Notes under the pieces: generated by a model
The model's database searches: none
Told to the model about the DNA's origin: nothing
Seen by the model: the letters and a program-made list of their open reading frames with translations, nothing else
Program-made: the position numbers and the translations under genes
Shown here: piece by piece, positions 39,011 through 51,100 of the stretch
Layout of the letters: each line of letters opens with the position of its first letter
Numbering within the stretch: position 1 is the first letter of the stretch
Assembly (NCBI RefSeq): GCF_964204645.1
Contig: NC_134028.1
Span: forward strand, 22,478,153 to 22,542,152
Length of the DNA stretch: 64,000 nucleotides
Source: Tubulanus polymorphus
Taxonomy: Eukaryota > Nemertea > Palaeonemertea > Tubulaniformes > Tubulanidae
Direction: 5' to 3'

Positions 39011-42000
39011 CAAACAATCGGATCTTGGGGACCGACTAGTTTTCTCCGAGACAACAAGCCCGAATTCAGGGGCAGTTAGTGCTACAGACGTTTCATCAAG
39101 GCGCTGAATGGGAATCCTGCAATATCAGCTATTCCACCAGATGGCATGACGAACACCCGGTCTTACGTCGTTAAAGTTGGTTCATTTTCAATGAAATTCG
39201 AACGTGTTTTTAGACTCCCGAATCCATATATTATCACGGTACCCGCCGAGTATACAATACTTTCATTCATCTACTCAAACATCGGAATAGTTTTCATAAC
39301 TTATTCGATCAGTTCTAATTGTTATGTAGAGGAAATCGAACGCAAAAGACCAATTAACTACTAGTGAACCTGGCGGATCCTCGCCTGCCATGGAATGCTC
39401 GATTGCCACAGTACGGTGCGAGTATCTCATTGCCTTTGTTGCGGTGTTGCTACGCGAAACAAAGTACAGTCTTTTTGAAGGGAATTGTCGCCCATTAGAT
39501 GAGCTACGATAACCATTCACCGACTCACGTATAAACCGTCGCAGTTTTCGAGACTCGAATCAACATTTTAAAAAACGCAGATTGAAAACATGACTTTGAT
39601 TTGTTTGAATCGTTACCATTCGAATCGGTAGAGTACCTAATAAACAAATTGAAACGTTCGTACAGTTCTCGATAAACGTTTTTACAAGCGGTAATTTTTC
39701 TGTAAGCGATGAAAGACTTTACTGTTTCAATTCACGACGTATTTGTTTTGCCCGAGCCGAACTGAGATAAAATACACGCGCGATCTGTCCGCGTGAATGA
39801 CCTAGAACAATCGAATCATTCTGAATAAACTGCGCGCCTAATTTACATTAGACGAATACGTCACGCGCGCCGTTTATCGATTGGAAGGAAATAGAAATTG
39901 TTTAAATACTTGGAAAACGTTGATAGATCATCCCCATCCAGCATCCAGTGCGTCCGATTACGTATCGGAATGGACTGTGGATAAATTGATGTTTATTGGT
40001 AGAAAACACTTTAACGACATCGAAGGTCGTATTCAGTTGTATCGTGACTTGTGCGCTTTACTGCGAAACAGGGAACACAAATTTACTGCGTTCTATCAAC
40101 ATTCAGTCAAAAGTAACCGGGGCCAGTTTTAGAGACTGATTTCAACTTAAACCACCTGCAGTTAAACCTCAATTGAATTATAGCATTTGAGTTTGCCACC
40201 GGTTTGAAGATAAAACCAGTTTATAACCAGCCACAGGAGTATAACAAACATTTTTTTTCAAATACAATTGATGATGAATGATGGATATGGTATTTCTGAA
40301 ATAGTGTCAGCCTCCTAGCAAGAATTCAATAAAAATAATCTTTATTTTTCGAAGAAATTGAAACAATTTATATAACAAAGTATTCATACATTAATACAAA
40401 TACCAGGGTGTAAATGTGCCAATATCATTTGAAGGAACCCTAAGAAATGTTCGTAGATCTGATCACATACACATGCTCATTCGACATTAGCATGCAAACA
40501 CACAAACACATAGTATAGAAAACATGGCTGAACCTTCAGTATTCTAAGAGTTTATGGCTTTTAAATAACTGTTTGAGAGTATCTAGTGATTTTTGAGATT
40601 TAATTCATTCAAATACATTACGTAATTTAGAAGATATCTATCTATGATACGATTAGTACGTAAAGAGGATCCATTTCTACAGTTTAAAGTTAGACTTTAA
40701 CACCTCTTAGGATTAGTTCATTTTCAATGAGTTAGATTTAGAGCGAATACTTATATTTGGGACTGTGGAACGGAATCTAGGTTTCGTCTATTCGATTTGA
40801 TTCGTTCGTAAGAGATTCGAAATATAACCGGCGCGTAACACAAACACCTCACGATGCTAAATAGAGATAGCTTATGACTCGCGCAAACCGACACTTATAC
40901 AAATCGCGTTTGTGCGGCGGAACTAGCGCATCGAGCGCGGCTCAATACAACAACACCAACACAGAGTCGGTCCTTCCGAGTCATCGCTACCGACTACACG
41001 ACTATAAATATTTAAATCGTTTATTACTTCTTCAATGAATTCCACGTCGAATATTAATATTTCACGGATTACGGCTATTCGGTAAGCGGCAGCGCCATTG
41101 ATTCGTGTTGTGAAAAGCGTTTTCCGTTGTCGGCTCGAGTCGTAATAATACAAATAGTTGCACGCGACTTGAGATAGATAAATCGTATGGATTAAACTGC
41201 AGCATTTCTTTTCCGATTTCAATTATCTCTAGTATCACCAGTCCGGACTCGCTTCCTAAGAGAACCTGTCGTTTATTTGTATAACGCATTTTAATACGAT
41301 TTGATATAAACCTATAGAAGGCTAAGCTGCCGAAGGGACCTGGGCACTTATCTGTAAGGAATATCCCTAGGTTTATTCCGCGTTAGGAAATTCGAATTTA
41401 ATGAGTTTCCTGAACGTGAAGCAAGTACTTTCACACAAGGGTATATCGAATTTTTATGATAAAAACTTATGACAAAATGGCCTAACACGATTCATTAGTA
41501 TCATGCATCGTGGAATAACTTGATATATAGGCCTTACTCTTTTCATTCACATATACATCTACGAAAATAAATTATTATCAATCATTATCGTCATCCAGCC
41601 AGAATGCTTCCGAAGAAAGCCATCTTCGTTTTGACTTAACTCATTCCACTCTTTTATATCTCTTGGGGCAACCTGAGACTCAAATAGACACGAGACAATT
41701 TTCTTCGTAGAAGAAACCTTTCAACTGCAGCGCAGTTAGATTCGAAATGTCGAGTCGAACTCATTAAGATTTCATGAAAAAAATGAATAATCGCTTATAT
41801 CGTTAGGTCTTCCCAGAAAGTATAGTAGACGTTTTTAAAATCATCGCCGCCCTAGGGAAGACACGAGCTGGTATACTGACAACAATCTGGAATGATGATG
41901 ATGAACCAAAAAGGTGAATATTGCCAGTAAATGGAATAGACTCATCTCTGGAAATCTCTGGGCTTGAGATCTCCGGGGACGCCTCTCTTTATTCGGTAGA

Positions 42001-43784
42001 ATCTTTTTATCTATTGGATTGACGCCGACGAAAGACGATTCCTGGACAAATTCAATACAATACAATAGCTGTTGCTAAACGTCAAGAGAAAAGCCTACTC
42101 TGGAAGAATAGCATTAGTGTATACGTATATAAAACTGAGACCGGCTGTTGAACTAACAAAAAAAACTATTCGATATCCCAAACAAATGGAAAGACTGCGC
42201 AAAAAGAAACCAACGGAACTAATGAACACTAGGGTGTTAAACTACCCGATCGATTCATCGATTTTTACTAATACTTATTCATTTCAGAGTACTCTTAAAC
42301 GGGTACGCGCGCGTCGTGTATGTGTTTCTTGTATTGCCCTATACAGTATGGAATCTGTTTAATCGCAGTCGCGCGATCGATTGATCGAGTGAAAATACGT
42401 TTGTGAAAAAAAATACGTCGATCGTATCAAAACAACGCGGTTATATAGACGTATTTGTCAACGGGTTTAATGATTTATACCACGTATTCACTCAACCGGA
42501 GAAAAGATCATAAAAATCGACAAGTAACACCTGTAAATCGTGGTAATGAATGTCACGCTTTGTCGGTGCTTTTTTTGTTCGAACAAAAACTTGTATTCTT
42601 TTTACAAAAAAAAACAAAACTAATGACACTTATCTGAAAGGGTAACTGGACAATTTTCCGAGTTCTTCTGCGCGCAACGTCGAAATGATTTTTTTTACAA
42701 AAAAAAACCAGTATATTTATCACAGGCTTAATAAATCGTTTGAATTGAATTTATGAAACGAAAAATACACATAATAATAATTCATGACAATGTACGAAGA
42801 TCATCAATGGCTATTGCGTTAACACTTTTTTCGTTTCGCTTTCCGATGGGGAATGCACTCACTAACGGAGTCCGTAGTATGGGACGCTAATGGTCGTGAC
42901 ATTTCTGGGACGAGAAAGCTATTAGTTATAAGCGTCACCACCTACCTTTCCGATATAACAACGACGATGCAGTTGTCTTGATGACTTTTAGCGCACCAGC
43001 TAATGACTTCCCTATCCGTGAAGTGTTTTGTAGTTGATGTCACTTTCCAAACATTTTTTTGAGAGTGTGCTGAGAGTCAACTATAATTCAGCTATCCGAT
43101 GATTTTCCGTTCGTGGAGTTCCACGCGTCTTACAATACGTAAATCGCCACTAATTGGGATAAAAATGAACGCCTAATTCACCCAGTTTTTTTCGCAACGA
43201 CTGCTTTCGAGGACCGCTTTTTCTTGCGTATTGTATTACGGGCGAATCCGACTTGCACGAACTGCGCTCAGTCAGTATATGTAACAAACATATCGAGTCC
43301 TGTATTCCAGCTTGGTGCGTGTGTAAATGTACACACGCGCTTTCAAACGATTTCCATTGACGCCATCAGAAATTCAGTACGCCATACTCGACGAGCCCGA
43401 CGCTATTAAACGAGCGTACTTATCTAAGAAAAATAATACGACTCGAACGAAACTGGATATTTCACCAATCTGTGCCCGCCGACGGAGACTGTCGGCCGAG
43501 ATGTCGATCTTATCTGATGCTCGAACGAACTAGCGTCGACCGGTGGCGCTACTCGCGAGCTCCAGTCGAGGCGAACGAATCGTGCTAACGTAGAGCGATT
43601 TATCGATGGCAGAGATTTCGCTTATCTCGACCCGATGTCGGAAACTGGATTGAATATGATCCTCGCGTCATCGGAAAATGTACCGATGTAGCCGACTATC
43701 CAGTTGTCGGAGACCCGAGATCTTGGCAATATTTTCTATTATCTTTTTTCGTTTTTGTTTTTTAAATTCCCTCAACCTACTGAG

Positions 43785-43965
43785 CGCCACACTTGGCATT
43801 ATTAGCGGGTTCTATTTTTCTCTTTTCCCAATGGGGGGGGGGAGGAGACCAGAGAAGAACCTTCGACCAAGATGCTCTGTCGCCACCAGGGTTGACGAGA
43901 CCAGTGACCGGTGGCTTAACCCATTCGGCCACTGACAGCACCTCTCCTGGCTCTATCGCATTAAT
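43785..43965 (-). mobile_element. tRNA-derived SINE, family B, copy 2, B box deleted
   Basis: On the minus strand: GTGGCCGAATGGGTTAAGCC is a clear A box, followed by ACCGGTCACTGGTCTCGTC and directly by AACCCTGGTGGCGACAG. The stretch holding the B box in the 7803-7965 copy is missing. The body (TGGGAAAAGAGAAAAATAG, AACCCGCTAATAATGCC) corresponds to copy 1. A C9 run lies near 43831-43840. Confidence 0.62.
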
Positions 43966-44155
43966 ATTCGTAATGTCGCTTCGCAAAGGATATATTCATT
44001 GTATCATTTTGTATTGAAATAGAATAGATTTATCTATGTCGAATAATCGAACACAGTGTTTGTCTTAAGAAAGTCGTAGGCGTAAAATTGTGATAGCATG
44101 GAATTGGAGACTAACTACTTCAGATGATGAGTTTAGAACCCACTATACACGGAAG

Positions 44156-44264
44156 TTAAAAGATTAAAAACGAAATTTTATTATCGAAATACATGACGTT
44201 TCGAACACTCACAAGAGATCATCAGGTGTCAGGTGAATAATAAAATTCGTTTTCAATCTTTTAA
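44156..44264. mobile_element. Hairpin element of about 109 bp with CTGATGA...GAAA core (minus)
   Basis: TTAAAAGATTAAAAACGAAA at the left pairs with TTTTCAATCTTTTAA at the right; the inverted repeat is about 28 bp. On the minus strand CTGATGA (44225-44219) leads to GAAACGTCATG (GAAA at 44202-44199). Adjacent sequence 44268-44325 (GAGGGGTTTTAGG, CTGTTCTCCACGTCAGAGTG) recurs near 24500-24545 and 61005-61055, so larger units share this part. Confidence 0.55.
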
Positions 44265-47200
44265 ATTATGAGGGGTTTTAGGTTATTGTCTGTTCTCCAC
44301 GTCAGAGTGTGGCTATTCTGCCATAACCGCTTCGGGCTATTCCGCGTGACTTCGCGAAACTACGATCGATGGACATAACTTGACCGACAACCATCATCAA
44401 ACGATAACATATATTCCGTTCATCAATCAGTTTTCATTTCCCCATAATACATATCTTAATAATGAACGGCACAAAAACCCAGCACGTAATAATTGATAGT
44501 TTATACGCACTAATAATTCATAATTAAAACGCAACGAGCCCCGTTGACATTTAGACTGCGATTTATCGTTTGTTTACGCCGAACCGATATTAACGGTATG
44601 TTTGCATGGATACAGCGAAATATGAATTCATCAAATATTGCTAAAAATGTATTTTTAGAGGTTGACACCGTTTGGTGATTTGCATAATATGTAATCTAGA
44701 ATTTCAATAGAATAGGCGTTAGATTGAGGCACTAATGTTGATCGTTTAATGGTAAATTCATATTATAACATATGATTCTTGTCAACCTGCTGTTATTTTG
44801 CATCAGTTTATATATGTATGCGTAAAACAAAAATCAAATTAGTTATTTATTCCCGTTTTGTGAATCCGGTTTTTATTTTATTGATAGATAAATAATAATA
44901 ATCTTTATCACATATCAATTACCATCAAATATCTATCTGCCATGGAACTTTTGAAAACAAGGTTTAGAAAATGTTCTCTACGTGTTGGGAAATAGCGTAC
45001 ATCGAAGGCTTCGAAGCCACATCTATATATTAGCGATAAACTATGCGTCGTTCGATAGCAAAAGCGACTGTTTAAATTGACTGGATCTGTCTATTACCTC
45101 GTGCCAATCGTTGTTCTGACAAAATTTCGCGTGAAGTGCCACGGATCAGTAACACCATAACCGCTCCACGAGTAAAACCAGTGAAAAATTAAACCTAAGG
45201 TCGTTTTATTGCCAATGTCAGGTGGCCGATGATACGTACAGGACGCGGCGTATCGGAAATTTATTTCGCAATTCTCCAAAGCTTGTCTGTCATTTCTGGT
45301 TTGTCGATAATGGCGCGCTTCATCCGTGAGTGCCGAGATTTTTATGAAGTGTAAAAATACGGTAATATCAGTCGCCGCGATCGGAGGTTGAAAATATGAT
45401 GATTGAGAATAATTCTACAAAAAAAAAATCCCGAATCCTTTATTCCGAAATTGAACGCGTTGTACCCAATAGTTATGGTGGCTGGTTCGGGCCATACTAA
45501 AGATAAGATTTTCCGTACGTCTAGATGAACTATAAACAAATTTTCAAATATTTGTTTTCTCGCACGAGAAAACAAAAAAAAAGGCCAAAGCGAATCCTTC
45601 CTCTAGCCGTACAGAAAATGAAAAACAGAAAAATAGTACGACCCGAATCAGCCTCCATTTAATGGTACTATCAACATTTCGGACTTTTCATTTGATCACG
45701 TCGTGGGATTTGCATTCGTGATTTTATTAACACAAATCCACGATCAAGTTTCATGAAAAAGATAAAGCGAAACCGGGCCCTGCGCCTGTAGTCGGTGAGT
45801 GTAAACAACAATGAACATTATCACGTAAAGAACTGTGTTTTGATTGTGTTAATATTTTATTTACAACAACAACGATTCATATTTTTCATTATATGTAAAA
45901 CTGAAGACACGTCAATCGGCGTCGGTCTTCGATAACAAAATAATACAGGATTTTTTTTTTTTACATCAACTTTTAATATCAATATTTTACAATCTGATCG
46001 ATGATTATTTGTACGCGCCGCGCATTTCAATATTTATCGTATCCACACAACGCCATTCTTTACCACACGATGTTTGTTTTCATCTTGGATACCACGCAAT
46101 TTTATCATTAGCTTCGGAAAAACTCATTTATCTCGACGTTCGGAAGCAATCAACACATTACGGTTCGTAAAAGTGAATATTTCTTACAGCTGTACATCGA
46201 AATAAAGCATGTGCTTGGACTATTTGGGAAAAGATATATCCGAGAAAATATCGTTTCATAGCTAGAGCTTCGTCCGAGGTGGGCGTAGGTCGGCCTTGCA
46301 ACTGCCGGCGGCGATTGTGTCTCAAAAACCAGTCGACATTATCTATTTTGTTTAACCTCAACCTTTTGAGGTAGAAACTTTTTTTGACTGAACTAACCTA
46401 AACTCTGCTCTTGAGACTGGAAGAGACTGGTTTCGACCAACGCAACCATACGGCGACCAGTCGCAACCGATCGCATCGCGTCGGCAAGTCGACCGACGTA
46501 CGTTTTTAAGACGCACCCAGGTCGCCCTTAGACAACTGCGACTACAATTTGAAGCGACTGATTCGAGCTGAACTGCGATCGTCAGCGACCGTCTTTTGTC
46601 AACTGCGGCGACCTGAGCTCGTCTGCTACTGACAGTGATGGGTCAGCGACGGAAACACAGATTCTCTATAACTCTCGTAGACGGTTTCAACGTTCGGGAT
46701 GTTTTTACCAAAAGCGCTCCGTTTCCTGGCGAGGGAATGAATATAGAATTTCAGGTCGATTATCAGTTTTGGAAATAAAAGCAACAACAAATAATAATTA
46801 TCAACAAGACTAGACTAGAGATTTACAAATTTGATAATCAACGCACAATAACCAGAATAATACACAGATTCTTACGTACTCAACAGACATATGAAAATTA
46901 CTTATATATTTTTGCTCCTCTTGATCAGTGTTTAGATATTGGTCCAATTTGCTGCCTGGGCTCTAAGAAAGAGGATGAATAATTTTTCCGCTTAAAAGAC
47001 TTTGACACGATTACATTTAAGAGTCGTTATCGTCTACCACGGTCTCCCGATCGAATTTTCAAGACGACATTAGTAAAAAAAAATGATTAATGCATTCTAA
47101 TAGTTTTTTAAAGGGGGGAAAAATACTCGGATGAAAATGTTTCGAAAGTTTGAAGTACAATATTTTGATACGTTTGAAAATTCAGCTGCTGTTTTTGCGT

Positions 47201-47509
47201 TGTGTAGTCGTCGAAGAAATATGAATTTTCCAGATTTTCCACGTGGGCAAAAAGTCGAATCAATATTCTTACTTCAAGCGGCTCTCTAACGCTTTAAATG
47301 CCAAGGTTAAATAGAAGACACCTCGTGAGAGTAATAACAACCGCATTTTGAATTGTGACGCTAGTTTCTGCCGGAAAAAAAACGTTAACGACTAGGGAAT
47401 CAAAAATCTCGATAATAACACTCTGAATCCGTGTTGTGACGATGATACACGATGGAATCCCACAGCAAAATAGAAAAACAAATCCGAAAAGTTTCCTTGA
47501 GCTAGAAGT

Positions 47510-47580
47510 TTTCGACGTTTTCGACGTTTCGACTATTTCCTAGTATTCTTGGAGATGAACCTCGGGTTACGGTCGAAACG
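47510..47580 (+). repeat. Divergent hairpin-core repeat just downstream of RET
   Basis: GACGTTTCGACTATTTCC at the left is inverted against GGTCGAAACGTCGAATG at the right. Between them, GGAGATGAACCTCGGG with ACC/GGT pairing repeats the layout seen at 57691. It starts about 190 bp beyond the RET stop and may lie in the 3' UTR. Confidence 0.4.
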
Positions 47581-47772
47581 TCGAATGAATATGAAGCTCA
47601 CGTCATCTTTTCCGACTCGTTTCTATTTGTACTGTGTTTGATTTCTATTGTTGACTTGAGGATTCCTCTTTCGTAAATGTTCAATGTTGTAAAATGGTCC
47701 CTTAGAATTGCCATGATTTCCTTATTTTTATATAGGAAACTGAATGTAATGTTAATAAGCGTCTGCTCTGAT

Positions 47773-48116
47773 TCAGACACATTCGATCGCGACTTCATCT
47801 CGCAACAAGTCCTTCACAACTCCCGCGTCTTCGTCGTCATCGTCATCTTCCTCAACTCCGTTTCCGTCCTCGTCGCCCGCTGTAACAAGGTCGCCGTTCG
47901 GTATTTTCACCGGCACGTGATTCTCGCGCGGCATGTCGAGCACCAATAGGCGCGTCATCTCGCCGTCAGGTGACCCGATTTCGTCCAATGACAGATCGTT
48001 CTCGTAATCCTCGCGGCTCCTGGCGTTCGGCGACAAATACGAATTAGCGTCTAAAGAAAGGATGCTTATGTTGCCATACTCGCCGTAGTCGAGTTCTTCG
48101 GTTTCCTCTATCGGCT
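47773..48116 (-). CDS. RET: RET exon 21: terminal exon, C-terminal tail and stop
   Basis: The acceptor is gtttttatcag|agccga; the exon runs to the TGA at 47773-47775 and encodes 113 residues. Tyrosines lie in [17 protein letters not shown] and EDYENDL; the last fits the Grb2 SH2 motif Y-x-N. I see no N-x-x-Y site like the vertebrate Y1062 Shc-binding site. An acidic run ([13 protein letters not shown]) precedes the C-terminus IECV, which fits a class III PDZ ligand (x-D/E-x-hydrophobic). No clear polyadenylation signal was found just downstream. Confidence 0.9.
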
Positions 48117-51100
48117 CTGATAAAAACCAATGATAAATAGTCGTCAAACAGTAATTAAAGCGACTCATATAAGTGTCCTCTGGTTTATAGGCATCATAAC
48201 TCACCGCTGTTTGTTACGCGTTCGGTACTAACTTCTTGATCTTTATCGTCAACGATTGGATTGCGTTCGGCCGCGCCGACCAGATCCAAATAATCCTAAA
48301 ATTCAAAATAAGGTTAGAAATTTTTTCAAAATAAGAAATATTCAGAAATTGTGCAGTTGTATGTGAAAATAGTTTAGTTTAGGTTAGCCACATTGAAAAA
48401 ACACATGAATGAAAGACCTTCATCAGATTTACGTACGATATTGCGGGGCTTAATATTAGTTTGTTTGTTATGTATCTAATCTGTCGCGCATGTCTCGATG
48501 CTCGGCGACAATCCACTCACCACGTTATCTTGTAATAGGCTATCGAATATCTTCACCAGTTCCGAAAACGGCGTCCTCTCCGACGGCGCCGTGCTCCAAC
48601 ATTTCACCATTATCGAGTACCTTTCGAAAATCGAATAACACTAATTAAAACATCGGTAGTCTTCGTATGACAGCGGTTTTAATGAACGACTCGCACGTAG
48701 GTTACCGCGTAGACCAAGCTCCCTTGAGGAATTAGCTCTCTTGGATTTCTCGTACGATGCCCTTTGGCAGAGTGCGACGCTCATTAAATCAGGATGCGTC
48801 GAACGCTACTTGCTTAATTACAACTTGTCTAGTTCGTAAATTCACTTACAATTTTTCTCCGCAATTCGCCGGCCGTTCCATGCGATAACCCGTCTTTAAG
48901 ATGTTGTACAGACGTTCGGGAGGAATACCCGGGTATGGGGTGGCTCCTGTAAATTGTCGAAGCGTACATTCAAGTGAAGTCGGATGTTAATACGTTTTTT
49001 AGAACGGTAAAATCGATATCGACAGAGAACGTACCTAAAGTAGCTATTTCCCAAAGAACGACGCCGTATGACCAGCTGTGAAAAAAAATTACATTTTAGA
49101 CAACGATTCAAACGATTTCACTCTAAATTCTACAAAGAATCATTAGTTCGAGCCTGAATTGTCAAGTCTGTTCAAATAACGGGACACCACTACTGGAGAT
49201 GCATATGATATACCAAATGATAGTTGACTATGGTTAATCAAATAATGATATAAATATTAATAACGTCCGGGGAAACAAATAACAAATAAAAATAATGATT
49301 TAATGTGAAGAGTTGGTTTTAACGAAGAAAACAAGAAATGCAAATAGCTTAGTCTAAGGGAATAGTTCAGAAAACATGATTCAGAAACTTGGTATGTAGT
49401 GTTGGTGGTTGGAAATATATTTCTAGTCGGAGAGTGGTGGTTGAGGTTGCACATTCTGTAGAAACCATACTAAATTTGGTAGGGAGAGATTACGTGGTTG
49501 GTGAACTTGGTAGAGGGAGAGAGTAGTTAAGTTGGGAAACGAGTAGAGAGAGAGGGAGAGAGTTCGAATTTTGGCAGCCACCAGTATAGTTGTCAGCAGA
49601 TCCAATGGGATTGCCTGGTTGTTAGCTTATCTTTTGGAGACGGTCATCTTTAGAGGCAATCGATCACAAAGTAGACTTACACGTCACTTTTAGCGGTGTA
49701 TATTTGGTCATACAGTGATTCTGGTGCCATCCATTTCACCGGAATTCGACCCTGAAAAAAGTTAATCATTTCCAAATACATACATTGATCATTCGTGATA
49801 CGCGTATATGAATTAGAATTAGTTAAGGGAATCGGTCCGAATGTGTAAAACAAGCGTGTTTATTCGGGTCGACAAGTGCCTCGAACCATTTCACAAAGAG
49901 CGCAATAACATGGTCGTTTTTATATCAACGACCACGAGTTAACGATCGCCCCGCAACAGAAAGTGCTCAGTAAGCATTGGGAGTTGTTACGGGAACGAAC
50001 GGGACATAGCGCCTTATGTCCAGAACGCTATAGCTTATGCTTAGGACGACGCGATAAAAGGGCATAAATAACGGACGTTGAAAAAAAACATGACATTCGG
50101 AATCGCTAATGGAAAGATGCTTGCATCACTGTGGTGCCGCGATACTGCGTGCTGCCTACGCGCTGGATCGTCTCCGCCGCACTAGCTCTCGCCAATTACG
50201 GCATATTTATTGCGGCCATTAAACCCGCCAGCAAAAACTCGACCGCATCGTGCATCCCGGCACAATCACGAATAGTTAATATATGCGGATTGTAAAACGG
50301 GTATATACGCGACGCAGGAATTGACACGTATCGACAATATTTACAAAATCACGTTCGTTCGGGGAGCGGCGATACACTGCGCCGTACACAGGGATTAGAT
50401 AACGAAGCATCAATGACAGTGATATAATAGTATTTACAATGGGTCGATAATAAAAATACAAAGCCCGCATTCGTTCTCGGATATGTCGAAGTTACGTGAT
50501 AGATCAGAGGGGCACAAAGAGTCACGGTTTCGATCAAGGATAAGATCCTGTACTATGGGTATGCAAAAAGAACGAATTCGTTTTTGAGTCCATGCAGCAA
50601 TATCACGTGACTGGGTGTCGAAAAAGGCGAACGCATTCTGGGATTAGAACATCCTCCCCGGCAGGGATTCGAACCTGATGGCATCGAGACTCACCGCGGT
50701 ACGAAACCCTGCCACATTAGACCGGGTGCGCAGGTACAAGCAAATTTCATGGAAAAAGAACGCACTCGGGCTAGTGTGGCAGGGTTTCGTGCCGTCGCCG
50801 AGTGTTGGGATGCCATCGTGTTCGACTCCCTGCCGAGGGAGGATGGGATTAGAAACGTTCGTTCTGGGTCGGGTCTCTCTCGGGATTAAGTTGCTGCTCG
50901 GGTTCGGGTTTTGTAATATCGTACCTTACTCTTTTTAGTGTACGCATCCGCCTCGTAAATATCTCTGGTCAAACCGAAATCTGATATCTTCACTTTTTTC
51001 ATACTCGCCACCAAAACGTTCCTAGCAGCTAGATCTCTATGTACAAGCTGTAAAAGAATATCATACGTTAGTAATCCCTCAGCCCACTGACCACCATTCT

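Larger units (their letters stand above)
37921..47509. other. Intergenic region downstream of RET, no gene recognised
   Basis: Holds MITE copies near 38820, the hairpin element at 44156, SINE B at 43785 and two AATAAAGATT-type tails (minus strand) at about 40326-40370 and 44880-44925 that may be LINE or SINE ends. The block 46390-46640 is rich in GCGAC/GTCGC motifs and looks like a decayed repeat. Short open frames (for example 43327-43533 plus, 46158-46361 minus) have no recognisable motif. Confidence 0.5.
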
